This document shows, piece by piece, positions 9,273 to 18,414 of a DNA stretch of 64,000 bases. Position 1 is the stretch's first letter; each line of letters starts with the position of its first letter. Source of the stretch: Pseudomonadota bacterium (GTDB lineage: Bacteria > Pseudomonadota > Alphaproteobacteria > Rhizobiales > Hyphomicrobiaceae). Location: positions 124,001 through 188,000 of the forward strand of contig JAFECE010000011.1 in NCBI GenBank assembly GCA_018242295.1. Reading direction: 5' to 3'. The notes under the pieces are model-generated. The model searched no databases. It worked only from the letters and a program-made list of their open reading frames with translations, and had not been told where the DNA came from. Position numbers and translations under genes: made by a program.

Positions 9273-10580
9273 ATGATGCGGATGCCTGTGCGGCTCAATA
9301 GCAACGACAAGGACTTCGAGACCGGCTTTACAGAGCTGCTCGGACTGAAACGCGAAGTCTCGATGGACGTCGACAATGCGGTCCGCGCCATCATCGACGA
9401 TGTCCGGGCGCGCGGGGACGCGGCGCTCGTGGATCTTTCTCTCAAGTTCGACAGGGTCGATCTTCGTAAGGTGGGCCTTGCGGTGACAGCCGCAGAAGTC
9501 GAGGAAGCTTACGCGGCGTGCTCGGAAGAAACGCTCGAGGCGCTGGTCTTTGCGCGCGATCGCATTGCCGATCATCACAAGCGCCAGTTGCCGTCCGATG
9601 ATCGCTATACGGATGCTGCGGGCGTCGAACTCGGTCATCGTTGGACGGCTGTCGAATCCGTTGGCCTCTACGTTCCGGGCGGTCTCGCGTCTTATCCAAG
9701 CTCGGTGCTGATGAATGCCGTGCCGGCGCAGGTTGCGGGTGTGCCGCGCATCGTCATGGTCGTGCCGTGCCCGAGCGGCGAACTCAATCCGCTCGTTCTG
9801 GCGGCCGCAAAAATCGCGGGCGTTTCAGAGATCTATCGCATCGGCGGCGCGCAAGCCGTCGCGGCGCTCGCCTACGGCACGGAAACGATACGGCCCGTCG
9901 TCAAGATCGTTGGTCCAGGCAATGCCTACGTCGCGGCGGCGAAGCGGCAAGTGTTCGGTCAGGTCGGCATCGATTCGATTGCGGGTCCGTCCGAGGTCCT
10001 CGTCATCGCCGACAAGCACAACGATCCGGAGTGGATCGCGTCCGATCTTCTCGCTCAGGCGGAACATGACACGGCGGCGCAATCGATTTTGATGACGGAC
10101 GATGTGGCGTTCGCCGAGGCCGTCGAGAAGGCCGTCCGCCGTCAGCTCGAGACTTTGCCGCGCGGAAATATCGCGGGCGAAAGCTGGAACACCTTTGGCG
10201 CGACAATCATTTTAGGTTCGCTCGGTGAGGCCGTTGCGTTGGCCGATCGCGTTGCGGCCGAGCATTTGGAAATTGCGACGGCGGATGCGGAAGATCTCGC
10301 GATGCGCATTCGCAACGCCGGGGCGATTTTCATCGGCAGCATGACGCCCGAGGTCATTGGGGATTATGTTTCCGGTTCCAATCACGTTCTCCCGACGGCG
10401 CGCAGCGCGCGGTTCTCATCGGGTCTTGGAGTTCTCGACTTCATGAAGCGCACATCTCTTCTGAAGCTCGATCCTGCCGCGCTCGAAAAAATCGGGCCTG
10501 CGGCCATGACGCTCGCGCGCGCCGAAGGCCTGGAGGGCCACCGCCGATCCGTCGAAATCCGTCTCAAAAAGACAGGTTGA
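9273..10580 (+). CDS. hisD: histidinol dehydrogenase
   Basis: 435 residues. HisD performs the last two steps of histidine synthesis, the NAD-dependent oxidation of L-histidinol to L-histidine, and uses a zinc ion. The family signature is clear at residues 205-245: VGPGNAYVAAAKRQVFG followed by IDSIAGPSEVLVIAD. The downstream LAQAEHD and the EHLE element supply metal and catalytic residues. ATG codons at 9273, 9276 and 9282 compete as the start. The stop overlaps the region just before UPF0262. Confidence 0.96.
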   Translation: MMRMPVRLNSNDKDFETGFTELLGLKREVSMDVDNAVRAIIDDVRARGDAALVDLSLKFDRVDLRKVGLAVTAAEVEEAYAACSEETLEALVFARDRIADHHKRQLPSDDRYTDAAGVELGHRWTAVESVGLYVPGGLASYPSSVLMNAVPAQVAGVPRIVMVVPCPSGELNPLVLAAAKIAGVSEIYRIGGAQAVAALAYGTETIRPVVKIVGPGNAYVAAAKRQVFGQVGIDSIAGPSEVLVIADKHNDPEWIASDLLAQAEHDTAAQSILMTDDVAFAEAVEKAVRRQLETLPRGNIAGESWNTFGATIILGSLGEAVALADRVAAEHLEIATADAEDLAMRIRNAGAIFIGSMTPEVIGDYVSGSNHVLPTARSARFSSGLGVLDFMKRTSLLKLDPAALEKIGPAAMTLARAEGLEGHRRSVEIRLKKTG

Positions 10581-10585
10581 TCTTG

Positions 10586-11083
10586 ATGGATCAAACGGTC
10601 GCCGCTCAAGAGAAAAGCCGGGATCGCCTTCTCGACATCACGCTCGATGTGAAATCGCTCGGGCGCGCCAATTCCAATATCGAGCACGAGCGCGAAGTCG
10701 CGATTTTCGATATTCTCGACGGCAACGCGTTCCGCATCGAAGGCACCGACGACGGCCCGTACAAGCTCAATCTCTCGCTCGCAGATGACCGGCTGTTGTT
10801 TGCGATCAGTCCGTCAAACGGCGGTGACGTCGTCGAGCATGCGATTGCGCTGACGCTGCTGAAGCGCATCGTCAAAGATTACTTCATGATCTGCGAGTCC
10901 TACTACGAGGCCGTGCGTACGGCACCTCCCGCTCGCATTCAGGCGATCGACGTCAGCCGGCGCGCGCTGCACGACGAAGGCAGCGTATTGCTCAAGGAAA
11001 AACTGCTGCCGAAGATCATCGTCGACGACGATACAGCGCGGCGGCTCTTTACGCTTGTGTGTTCGCTGCACTGGAAGGGCTGA
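10586..11083 (+). CDS. UPF0262 family protein
   Basis: 165 residues from ATG 10586, which has AGG nine bases upstream. A TTG at 10577 is in frame but lacks a site. The sequence with REVAIFDILDGNAF and SYYEAVRTAPPARIQAIDVSRR matches UPF0262, an alphaproteobacterial family of unknown function that usually follows hisD. It starts 6 bp after hisD. Its 3' end overlaps the convergent cyclase gene by 35 bp. Confidence 0.9.
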   Translation: MDQTVAAQEKSRDRLLDITLDVKSLGRANSNIEHEREVAIFDILDGNAFRIEGTDDGPYKLNLSLADDRLLFAISPSNGGDVVEHAIALTLLKRIVKDYFMICESYYEAVRTAPPARIQAIDVSRRALHDEGSVLLKEKLLPKIIVDDDTARRLFTLVCSLHWKG

Positions 11084-12377
11084 CGGTTGCGCCGGCAGCC
11101 TTCGGGCCGATCAAGAACCAGGACTCCTGCGGTCCCACTCCCTTTATTTCGATGAGTCCGCGCGGTTCAATGGCGAAGGTATCGCCGAGGGCGGCATAAC
11201 ACGACGGGCAGATCGCAACGCGGCCGGGCGCGCTCGATTGCTCGAGGCGGCTCGCGAGATTGACCGGATCTCCCCAGACATCATAGCTGAATTTGTTCTT
11301 GCCGATGATGCCGGCCATCATCGGGCCGCTCGCCATGCCGACGCGGACATTCAGCGAAACGTTTTCGGCGGTGCTCACCTCTTTGACAGTGGCGACAAGT
11401 TCGAGCGCCATTGCAGCCAATGCGTGCGCGTGATCCTTACGCGGGACCGGCACGCCGGACGCCACCATATAGGCGTCGCCGATGGTCTTGATTTTCTCGA
11501 CGCCGTGGCGTTCGGCAAGCTCGTCGAAAGCGCTGACGAGCCTGTTCAAGAGCGCGACTGTTTTCTCAGGTCCAAGTCCGCGCGCCATGCTGACGAAGCC
11601 GGTGATGTCCGCGAACAGGACAGAGGCCTCTGAAAAGCCGTCCGCGATCGTCTCGCCCGGCGCTGCCTTCAGACGTTCGACGACGCTATCGGGCAGCACG
11701 TTGCGGAGGACGGCTTCCGTTTCGGCCTTCGCGTGCTCGAAAAGGCTAAAGGCGTAATACACGCAAGCTGCGATCAGTCCGAACGTGGTGACGGCGCCTT
11801 GGATGTAAAGCGAGCTTAGGATCTGTTCATCGGCCTTAAGCTGGGCGGCTTCCGTCGGGAACTGAAACCACGCGATCAAGTGCAGGATCAGCGCGGTGAA
11901 GACGATTGCGAGGACGAGCCGGAAGCGGCGCGCTTCGAAGATGACGAAGGGGGCCGCCGCCGCGATGACGTACTGTAATGGCGCGCCGCCGAGCCGGCCG
12001 AAGAAGGACGTGAAGCCGATCAGCGCGACGAATTCCGCAAAGACGAGGAGAAGGCCGCCTGCAAGCTCGTTGATCCGATGCATGAAGGGAACGAGTGAGA
12101 CGAGAAACGCGAGCCCGAGATTGATGTAAACGACGGGCATCATCTCCTTATTGCCCGATGCCCAAAGCTGTACGGCGTAGATGAACGTCGTGACCACGAC
12201 GAGGGACGAGAAGACGTTGACGATCTTCAAGCGCCGCTGAATTTCCGGCGGATAGCCCTCGATGCCGAAACTCGCCATGCGGCGGATGAAGGAACCGATC
12301 GCACGCAATGCACCAGCGACCGGCCCCGGAAGGACCGCCGGTTGCGACTGCCGTTTCTGCCGATCGATGATCGTCAT
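11049..12377 (-). CDS. class III adenylate cyclase with N-terminal membrane domain
   Basis: 442 residues from ATG 12377; a longer frame to 12461 would overlap the upstream CRP gene. The N-terminal half has about six membrane helices. The cytoplasmic cyclase domain starts near residue 250. FADITGF and KTIGDAYM supply metal ligands and a substrate lysine, and WGDPVNLASRLE supplies an aspartate expected for ATP rather than GTP, plus the transition-state Asn and Arg. It therefore probably makes cAMP. It lies 32 bp downstream of a CRP-like regulator in the same direction, an apparent signal and receptor pair. Confidence 0.88.
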   Translation of the reverse strand: MTIIDRQKRQSQPAVLPGPVAGALRAIGSFIRRMASFGIEGYPPEIQRRLKIVNVFSSLVVVTTFIYAVQLWASGNKEMMPVVYINLGLAFLVSLVPFMHRINELAGGLLLVFAEFVALIGFTSFFGRLGGAPLQYVIAAAAPFVIFEARRFRLVLAIVFTALILHLIAWFQFPTEAAQLKADEQILSSLYIQGAVTTFGLIAACVYYAFSLFEHAKAETEAVLRNVLPDSVVERLKAAPGETIADGFSEASVLFADITGFVSMARGLGPEKTVALLNRLVSAFDELAERHGVEKIKTIGDAYMVASGVPVPRKDHAHALAAMALELVATVKEVSTAENVSLNVRVGMASGPMMAGIIGKNKFSYDVWGDPVNLASRLEQSSAPGRVAICPSCYAALGDTFAIEPRGLIEIKGVGPQESWFLIGPKAAGATVSPSSAANTQA

Positions 12378-12409
12378 TTGCGTCGCCCGGCGAATGTCTG
12401 CAAAGGCGG

Positions 12410-13123
12410 CTATTCCTTTTCGTCGAGACGGCCGATGCCGCTCAACGCCGCGATATCGCACACGACCTGCTGTCCACGGCGCTCGATCGCGCCTTCCGAT
12501 TCGAGCATGCCCAGAGCCGCGTTGACCTTGGGGCGGCTCGCGCCGACGAGAAGGGCAAGCTCGCTTTGCGAAATCGGCAGGGGAAGAGAAATCTTCTCGG
12601 CTTTGCCGGTGGGATCCTTCTGGCGTACCGCGGCGAGGAAGAAGCGCGCTAATCTCGCCTCGATCGGATGCAAGGCGATGGCTTCGAGCTGTTCGTCGGC
12701 GTCGCGCAATCTGCCGGCGAGAAAGCGCACCGCTGCTTCGCCGACCGCCGGACGCGATCCGAGCAAACGGACAAAGGCTACCTTCGAGAGCATCAGCGTC
12801 TCGACCTTGTTGACGGCCGTGGCGTCGGCCGACCGGGGTCTGCCGTCAAAGACGGCCAGTTCTCCAAATATCGATGGTGCTTCGACATGGGCGAAGGAAA
12901 GTTCGCGCCCGTCGGAGGTTAGTACCGACAGCCTGACACGGCCCTTGGTTACGATATGCAGCTCGGAACCCGCCTGGCCGCGGGAGAAAATGATCTGGCC
13001 CGGCTCATAGGCGGCTTCCCGCAATTCGAGGGCGACGGCCTTGCGGCTCGGTTCATCGAGGGTGCCGAAAAGCGGCGTTCGAGCAAGGAGGTCCGCAGGA
13101 TCCGGTTTCAGAGCCATTGCCAT
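12410..13123 (-). CDS. Crp/Fnr-family transcriptional regulator
   Basis: 237 residues. The N-terminal cyclic-nucleotide-binding fold contains FGELAVFDGRPRSADATA (about 91-108), which resembles the CRP phosphate-binding cassette including the Arg-Ser pair. The C-terminal winged helix is seen at about 172-220 (ISQSELALLVGASRPKVNAAL). No FNR-type cysteine cluster is seen, so oxygen sensing by an Fe-S cluster is unlikely. It directly precedes the membrane adenylate cyclase gene, which suggests that it responds to cAMP. Met3 is an alternative start. Confidence 0.88.
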   Translation of the reverse strand: MAMALKPDPADLLARTPLFGTLDEPSRKAVALELREAAYEPGQIIFSRGQAGSELHIVTKGRVRLSVLTSDGRELSFAHVEAPSIFGELAVFDGRPRSADATAVNKVETLMLSKVAFVRLLGSRPAVGEAAVRFLAGRLRDADEQLEAIALHPIEARLARFFLAAVRQKDPTGKAEKISLPLPISQSELALLVGASRPKVNAALGMLESEGAIERRGQQVVCDIAALSGIGRLDEKE

Positions 13124-13265
13124 CGATCAATTTTGCTAAAGAATGAGCTATTCATGCCCTGTTTCGGTGCCGGCCGCAACGCGGGCGCTCTTGCTAAGGC
13201 GGTAGGCATTCAGTCATTGTCCGCCGGCGTCTGGTTAGCCCAGCGTTAATAGTCTCATAGTCTCG

Positions 13266-14018
13266 ATGATGATAATGACAATTATGAGCAGTTTTCTTCC
13301 GTCCTTCGCACGCTCCGAGGCACCCGGCCGTGAAACGCTACGGCGCACGCTGGCGCGGGAAGCGGCGCAGGCCAAGACCGAGACCGAGCGGCCGCAGCTC
13401 GTCCTGGCGAGCGCCAGCCCGCGGCGCGTCACGCTTCTCGCGCAAGTCGGCGTGACGCCCGACGCATTGCGGCCGGCTTCCATCGATGAGACGCCGAAAC
13501 GCGGAGAGATGCCGCGCGCGCTCGTTTCGAGGCTCGCGCGGGCAAAGGCGGAGGTTGCGCGGAACCAGATCGCAAACGACCGGGATCTCGCGGGGGCTTA
13601 CGTTCTCGCGGCCGATACGGTCGTTGCGATGGGACGCAAGGTATTGATGAAGCCGACGCACATCGAGGAAGCGATGGCGTCTCTACAACTTCTGTCAGGC
13701 CGCACGCATAAGGTTCAGACCTGCATCTGCCTGATCACCCCGGACGATCGGGTGCGCACGAAGATCGTCGATACGCGGGTGCGCTTCCGTTACATCAACA
13801 GGTCCGAGCTTGAATCGTATATCGCGTCGCGGGAATGGCGCGGGAAGGCCGGAGGCTATGCCGTTCAGGGCCTCGCCGGATGCTTCGTGCAACGCCTTAT
13901 CGGCTCCTACACGAATGTGGTCGGCCTGCCGCTGACCGAGGTCGTCAGCCTCCTCAATTCGGAAAAGTTTCCGATCCAGTACAATTGGCTGAAATACGCC
14001 GAGGTCGATCGCGATTGA
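13266..14018 (+). CDS. maf: Maf family nucleoside triphosphate pyrophosphatase
   Basis: 250 residues; the Maf core starts near residue 43 ([11 protein letters not shown]). It hydrolyses non-canonical or pyrimidine NTPs to monophosphates and pyrophosphate and is tied to septum formation and housecleaning. The motif AADTVV with the general-base Asp, the K-P loop and [10 protein letters not shown] support the YhdE-like dTTP/UTP class. The N-terminal extension of about 40 residues is unusual. ATGs at 13266, 13269, 13275 and 13284 all lack a good ribosome site, so the true start is open. It is followed at 7 bp by yacG. Confidence 0.88.
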   Translation: MMIMTIMSSFLPSFARSEAPGRETLRRTLAREAAQAKTETERPQLVLASASPRRVTLLAQVGVTPDALRPASIDETPKRGEMPRALVSRLARAKAEVARNQIANDRDLAGAYVLAADTVVAMGRKVLMKPTHIEEAMASLQLLSGRTHKVQTCICLITPDDRVRTKIVDTRVRFRYINRSELESYIASREWRGKAGGYAVQGLAGCFVQRLIGSYTNVVGLPLTEVVSLLNSEKFPIQYNWLKYAEVDRD

Positions 14019-14025
14019 GCGCGCC

Positions 14026-14250
14026 ATGTCTGCGTCCCGTTCCGCCAGCAAGCCTTTGTGTTGTCCAATCTGCAGAAAGGAGGCCGTCGAAGCCTATCGC
14101 CCGTTCTGCTCGAAGCGCTGCGCCGATATTGACCTCGCGAAGTGGTTCAGCGGCAGCTATGCGATTGGCGGCCGGGAGGAAGACGAGGGCGACGATCCGC
14201 AGGCGAAAGGCCCGCCCCAGCGACCAAATGGCGAAGATGAAGAAGACTGA
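14026..14250 (+). CDS. yacG: DNA gyrase inhibitor / zinc-binding protein YacG
   Basis: 74 residues. Four cysteines (13, 16, 28 and 32) in CPxC-x11-CSxxC form the YacG zinc ribbon, followed by [15 protein letters not shown], which is diagnostic of the family. YacG binds GyrB and blocks DNA binding by gyrase in E. coli. It sits 7 bp after maf and is probably co-transcribed with it, the usual order in alphaproteobacteria. The C-terminal tail is acidic and low in complexity. Confidence 0.93.
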   Translation: MSASRSASKPLCCPICRKEAVEAYRPFCSKRCADIDLAKWFSGSYAIGGREEDEGDDPQAKGPPQRPNGEDEED

Positions 14251-14338
14251 AATTCTGATCTCTTGAGGTGCTTGCATACGGCGGATCACGCCCCTATAAG
14301 ACCCCCTACTTCGCACGGGCTCAGCGCCGCGGAGGCAG

Positions 14339-14414
14339 GCCCAGGTAGCTCAGTTGGTAGAGCATGCGACTGAAAATCGCAGTGTCGGCAGTTCAATTCT
14401 GCCCCTGGGCACCA
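14339..14414 (+). tRNA. tRNA-Phe (anticodon GAA)
   Basis: Acceptor arms GCCCAGG/CCTGGGC with templated ACCA. The D-arm is GCTCAGTTGGTAGAGC. The anticodon stem TGCGA/TCGCA encloses CTGAAAA, giving anticodon GAA for phenylalanine. The T-arm GGCAGTTCAATTCTGCC is intact. The 76 bases include CCA. It lies 88 bp after yacG. Confidence 0.96.
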
Positions 14415-14526
14415 TTGCCCAAAACCCGCGCTGATTTCTCATCATAAATCTTCGATTTGCCCACGCACGTTTTTGCGGCTCGAAGGTGGGGTTCACGTTC
14501 GATTTTTGCTGCTCGTCGCCTGCAGG

Positions 14527-15045
14527 TCAGTGCGAGGTTCCCGAGGCTCCCAATCGCTTCAAGCCTTCGGACGCCGCGGCGAGCGTCGGCTCGAGCGCCA
14601 ATGCGGCGTGGAAGTCGGCGATGCTCGCATCGCGTTCGCCAATCATTTCGTTGGCCAGCGCCCGGTTGAGGAGCGCGGGTGACATATCCGGCGCGAGTTC
14701 GAGGGCCTTGGAGTAGTCGGCTATCGCCTGTCGTGGTTTCCGCATGTCGAGGTAGACGTTGCCGCGATTGTAGTACGCAAAGTTGTTTTTCGAGTCGGCG
14801 CGTATGGATGCGGTGAAGTCTGCAATGGCTTTCGCATTTTCGCGGCGCTGCGCATAGGCGATGGCTCTGTTCATATAAGCTGTCGAGAGAGCATCGGTCA
14901 GTATCGTATGCTGGATGACCTGGGTGCATCCCCGAATCTGCGTGGCCAGATCGGTTCCGTCGTTACAGTCGGCTACGGCGTCGGCACGTGCGTTCACCGA
15001 TGCAAGGATGAAAATGGCCGTCGCTACTCGAATTACGCGGTTCAC
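14527..15045 (-). CDS. exported tetratricopeptide-repeat protein
   Basis: 172 residues. The N-terminus MNRVIRVATAIFILASVNARADA is a Sec signal peptide with a probable cleavage after ARA. Three TPR units follow (about 55-160), visible as repeated A-Y-xN-RG-xxY and AIADYSKALELAPD elements, and then an A/L-rich tail. TPR proteins mediate protein-protein contacts, so this one probably acts in the periplasm. It is convergent with tRNA-Phe, with nothing obvious upstream. The specific role is unknown. Confidence 0.8.
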   Translation of the reverse strand: MNRVIRVATAIFILASVNARADAVADCNDGTDLATQIRGCTQVIQHTILTDALSTAYMNRAIAYAQRRENAKAIADFTASIRADSKNNFAYYNRGNVYLDMRKPRQAIADYSKALELAPDMSPALLNRALANEMIGERDASIADFHAALALEPTLAAASEGLKRLGASGTSH

Positions 15046-15453
15046 TACGTGAGAGCCTTGTCACTTGGGTTCGGCCATCTGGAAAGCGACCGACCATTTC
15101 TTCGTCGTCTATACTACTGCGCCACAGGCCAGACGGTTTCGCACCAACTCAGAAGCCAGTCTCTCCGGAGCGGGATTAAATTTTCATGACCCGATAGTGG
15201 TGCGTCTTTTTCGGACCGCCGGCCGGACTCGCACGCTGCCATAGTGGGCGCGACGTCATCGATAGTCCAGCCGAGAGAGGAGCGCGGCGAATTTTTATTT
15301 TACTGCAAAATTGGTGAACTGCGGGCCTCCGCGCTCTTCGGTCAAAAATTGCGGCGAGCTTCTGCGGAGCCGGGGGTGAGACAGCCACAGGATGAGCGCA
15401 ATCAGTTCGCAAATCTCGGTTCTCAATTTGCGATTCTCCGAGGGGAAAGATCG
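15046..15453. other. 408-bp stretch with no recognised gene
   Basis: No convincing coding frame is seen on either strand. The only structure noted is an inverted repeat CGCAAAT-N11-ATTTGCG at 15408-15432, just before the small gene at 15454. It is a possible operator or weak hairpin. A low-GC run (AATTTTTATTTTACTG) near 15290 could hold a promoter. Confidence 0.5.
15408..15432. promoter_or_regulatory. inverted repeat upstream of small gene (possible operator)
   Basis: Perfect 7-bp arms CGCAAAT (15408-15414) and ATTTGCG (15426-15432) are separated by 11 bases and end 21 bp before the ATG at 15454. The spacing suits a dimeric regulator. No cognate protein is identified. Confidence 0.35.
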
Positions 15454-15639
15454 ATGGGTATTCTAGACTGGATGGGCAAGCGCCCACCGCAGGCGGTTGA
15501 CGAGGAAGCAAAGGCGGCGCAAGTGAACCGGCGGCCAAAGCTCGACAAGGCGGCTGCGGCGGAACGCGCACGCAAAAACAGCCCGTGGCGCTTCGATGAC
15601 GGCCCGTCGCGGCGTCCTGTCAGTGAAAATAAAAAATAG
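15454..15639 (+). CDS. small hypothetical protein
   Basis: 61 residues starting MGILDWMGKR, rich in Ala, Lys and Arg, with no membrane segment. The ATG is preceded by GGGGAAAG at a fitting distance, and the codon use is like neighbouring genes. Short proteins beginning with a GxLDWxG element exist in related genomes, but I cannot name a family. It lies 220 bp before the ParA-type gene in the same direction. Moderate confidence that it is translated; function unknown. Confidence 0.5.
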   Translation: MGILDWMGKRPPQAVDEEAKAAQVNRRPKLDKAAAAERARKNSPWRFDDGPSRRPVSENKK

Positions 15640-15859
15640 AGCTGGGAGGCGGTTCTGCAGAATTTGGACGCTAGCATTTGAGCGAGCCTCCACGTAGTGT
15701 CCGCGGGTCTGGGTGGGACCGTGTTCGCATGCTCGAATGTTATCTTTACGAGCCTGTTTTTGCATATCGTGTATGCGGTTACCCTGGCTGGCCGGCGCGG
15801 CCGCGAGGGGTTGATTTTCATAGCGAGGCAAAAACGCTGGCCGCCGCGGATGCGCGTCG

Positions 15860-16735
15860 ATGAGCGTTATGATCGCGATCGCCAACCCGAAGGGTGGCGT
15901 GGGCAAGTCACTGACCACCATGATGCTTGCGGACGGCCTGGCGCTTTCCTACGGCGCGCGGGTGTTGGTTGTTGACGCCGATCCGCAAGCCGGGGTTACG
16001 AAGGCGCTTCTCGGCATCGACGCCGAGCAGCAGTTGCGGCAGCGCCAGATCGGCTTGGCGGCCATGCTGCAAGCTTTTGCCAGCGGGCGGAGCATGCGGC
16101 TTCCGTCGCACCGGGTGGCGGCCGGCGATCTGATCGAGCTTCGCGATAGGGAAGCGGGCTTCATCGACATTTTGCCGTCGAACCACGAGCTTCTCAAAGA
16201 GATGGCGGATTTCGAGCATGAGGCCCGGCGAAAGAAACGCAAGGACCGCCTCGACGTTCTGCTTGCCAATGCGCTGCGGTCCGAGCTTGCGAAAATCGAT
16301 GCGGGCTACGACGCCGTTTTGATCGATTGTCCGGCGGGGCCGGGCGTGCTTGGACTTTCCGCCATGAGGTTGGCGGAGCACATTGTGGCGCCGACGAGCC
16401 TGGAGACGAATGCGTACTCGACGCTCACCGATTTCTTGAAATTCATCCTTGCCGACGATCTCGATTTGGCGTCGCAGGTGAAGGTTCATCCGCTGATCAC
16501 GCAGTATCAGTCGACGAACACGGTGCAGCGCGAGATGCTGCAACACATCAAGCAAGGTCTGCACCATCTCAACGCGATAGCTCGGCCCGTTCCCTATACG
16601 AGTGCCCTGCAGAATGCGGCCACGCACCCGGGGCTTGGAGTGTTTCGTTCGGCGCGCGAGAAATACGGAAGCGCCCTTCCCGAAGTTATCGCGCTGACGA
16701 AAGCCGTGGTCGAGAGAATTAGCCCAGGCGGCTGA
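15860..16735 (+). CDS. ParA/MinD-family partitioning ATPase
   Basis: 291 residues. The deviant Walker A box NPKGGVGKS lies near residue 9, Walker A' DADPQ near residue 40 and Walker B VLIDCPAG near residue 155. This is the P-loop ATPase fold used to position DNA or large complexes on the nucleoid or membrane. There is no parB-like gene or parS-like repeat beside it, so it is more likely an orphan ParA positioning some cellular structure than a chromosome or plasmid partition gene. Met4 is an alternative start. It is convergent with the RgpF gene. Confidence 0.82.
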   Translation: MSVMIAIANPKGGVGKSLTTMMLADGLALSYGARVLVVDADPQAGVTKALLGIDAEQQLRQRQIGLAAMLQAFASGRSMRLPSHRVAAGDLIELRDREAGFIDILPSNHELLKEMADFEHEARRKKRKDRLDVLLANALRSELAKIDAGYDAVLIDCPAGPGVLGLSAMRLAEHIVAPTSLETNAYSTLTDFLKFILADDLDLASQVKVHPLITQYQSTNTVQREMLQHIKQGLHHLNAIARPVPYTSALQNAATHPGLGVFRSAREKYGSALPEVIALTKAVVERISPGG

Positions 16736-16753
16736 TTATGCGGCAAGGCCCTA

Positions 16754-17833
16754 TCAGCGCAGCGCGATGACCCGGCCGCCGGGCCGTTGCAAAGCTCGGC
16801 GAAGATCGCTTGTCGAAGCGATATCGATGACATGCGGGGCGGAGGCTGGCGAGGGCTGGCCGGCCAGTTTAACCCAACGGAAGCCGGCAATTTCGCACGA
16901 GACGAAGAAAAATCTTTCGATCGCATGGGCGAGCGTGCCGTCGATTTGACCTTCTTCGGCGGGAAAATCCGCGACGGTCAAATTGAGATCAAGCAGCGGT
17001 TGCAGCGCGGCCGGGCGGCACCAGAACATCGAGCCGGACGGGAAGTCTAGAAAATTGAAGGCATAACGCTCGCCGAGCAATTTCGAGCACAAGTCGTCGG
17101 ATATTTCCAAATTCTCGCGCCAGCCGACTGAACCCAACGGGTCGTAGTGCGGTGGCGCTATAATTCCCAAATCGGCAATGTCTGCGAAAGATGCCAATAT
17201 CGATTTGACGCGATCGGGCGATCCGATAAGCGTATCAAAAAGATGGTTCCGCCAGCCGCTGAGCTTGGACGCAAATTCAGATTTCTTGCCGTGAATAAAT
17301 AAAATCACGTCGTATTGGCGAAGCATATCTTTGAAGCAGATCAGCTTCGCTGCGATATCGCGGCCCACATTCGGAAATTCCCGGACAACGGTCCGCGATG
17401 CGCCACTGGAAGATAGGCTTTCTTCAATCTGGGATTTCTTTTCCTTGGTGTCGGTCGAGACGAGGAGATCGAAGCCCGTTGGGAGGCTGGCGAGCCTTCT
17501 GCGTATCTCATCAATGAGGTCGACGTAATAGAGATGGCAGACGACAGCGACTCGTAGAGGTTGCGTGTCTGCGGCGGTCTCAATCGGTATCGCTTGTGGA
17601 TAACGGATTGCCCAATCGTCCGACTGGACGCGATTGGGGTGCACCCACTTTTCGAAGTGCAATTCGTTGTCGAGCAGGACGTTCGCTCGATCGCGAAAAA
17701 GAATTCGCTTTTCCCGGCTTCGAGGTTGGCGGCCGACGGCGCGCAAAAATATCGCGACCTTCGCGGCGCGGCGGCTCACTTTCGCTATCCGGAAAATCAG
17801 CGGGTTCGTTGTGAAGAACGGGCGGGATTTCAT
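16754..17833 (-). CDS. rhamnan synthesis protein F (RgpF)-like protein
   Basis: 359 residues. The middle (about 92-290) has the RgpF pattern: RVAVVCHLYYVDLIDEI, then FPNVGRDIAAKL, then FIHGKKS and a YDPLGSVGWREN loop. RgpF-like proteins take part in building rhamnose-rich cell-surface polysaccharides in the cytoplasm. This agrees with the dTDP-rhamnose genes 4 kb away. It points away from a decayed glycosyltransferase just upstream and is convergent with the ParA gene. It is probably a working gene with an intact frame. Confidence 0.82.
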   Translation of the reverse strand: MKSRPFFTTNPLIFRIAKVSRRAAKVAIFLRAVGRQPRSREKRILFRDRANVLLDNELHFEKWVHPNRVQSDDWAIRYPQAIPIETAADTQPLRVAVVCHLYYVDLIDEIRRRLASLPTGFDLLVSTDTKEKKSQIEESLSSSGASRTVVREFPNVGRDIAAKLICFKDMLRQYDVILFIHGKKSEFASKLSGWRNHLFDTLIGSPDRVKSILASFADIADLGIIAPPHYDPLGSVGWRENLEISDDLCSKLLGERYAFNFLDFPSGSMFWCRPAALQPLLDLNLTVADFPAEEGQIDGTLAHAIERFFFVSCEIAGFRWVKLAGQPSPASAPHVIDIASTSDLRRALQRPGGRVIALR

Positions 17834-17886
17834 CCAGAAAACTTGATCCCGGAAACAGTGACTGCGATCCTACTGTCTCTTGTACT

Positions 17887-18408
17887 TTGCATCATGCGTT
17901 GCGACAAGTTCCGGACAAGGAGCGCCAATGCTAGGTCTTGTATCGCTGGGCGCCTTTCAATATCCGGCACATCCGGAAGGTTCTCTATCACTGGCGTGCG
18001 GCTGAAGGATCTGCTGCATCGTCGAGCAATGCAAAGAATTATGCTTATGATGCGGGATTGAGGGCGCCGCAGGAGCATGTGGCGCGAACCGGCCTTGCGG
18101 CAACGGCGGAGCCCGCACCGAATACGCCTTTCTACCGGATGCGGTTCGAGGTTCCCGATCCGAAACCGCGTGTCAGTCTTATCATTCCTACGCGAGACAA
18201 GGCCGATCTCTTGCGCAACTGCGTGAGCTCCATTCGCGAAAAGACCTCATAGGGGGCTTCGAGTTCATCATCGTCGACAATGGCTCCAGCGATCCAGACG
18301 CGCTGCAGTATCTGGATGAGATCGACACGTACGCGAACTGCCGTGTGCTGCGGTTCGGTGGACCGTTCAATTATTCCGCGACGCTGGAGCATGGCGTGAT
18401 GCGGACGA
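17887..18408 (+). pseudogene. degraded family 2 glycosyltransferase fragment
   Basis: Pieces of one glycosyltransferase appear in three frames. LHHALRQVPDKER begins at 17887. IRKVLYHWRAAEGS and YRMRFEVPDPKPRVSLIIPTRDKADLL run from about 17959 to a stop near 18252. After a frameshift, FEFIIVDNGSSDPDALQYLDEI and FGGPFNYSATLEHG run to about 18408. The order matches large GT2 proteins with a KVLYHWR linker and a SLIIPTRD catalytic start. The N-terminal part, the DxD region and the C-terminus are gone. It lies between two divergently read glycan genes, a relic of a larger cluster. Confidence 0.8.
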
Positions 18409-18414
18409 CGAGGC

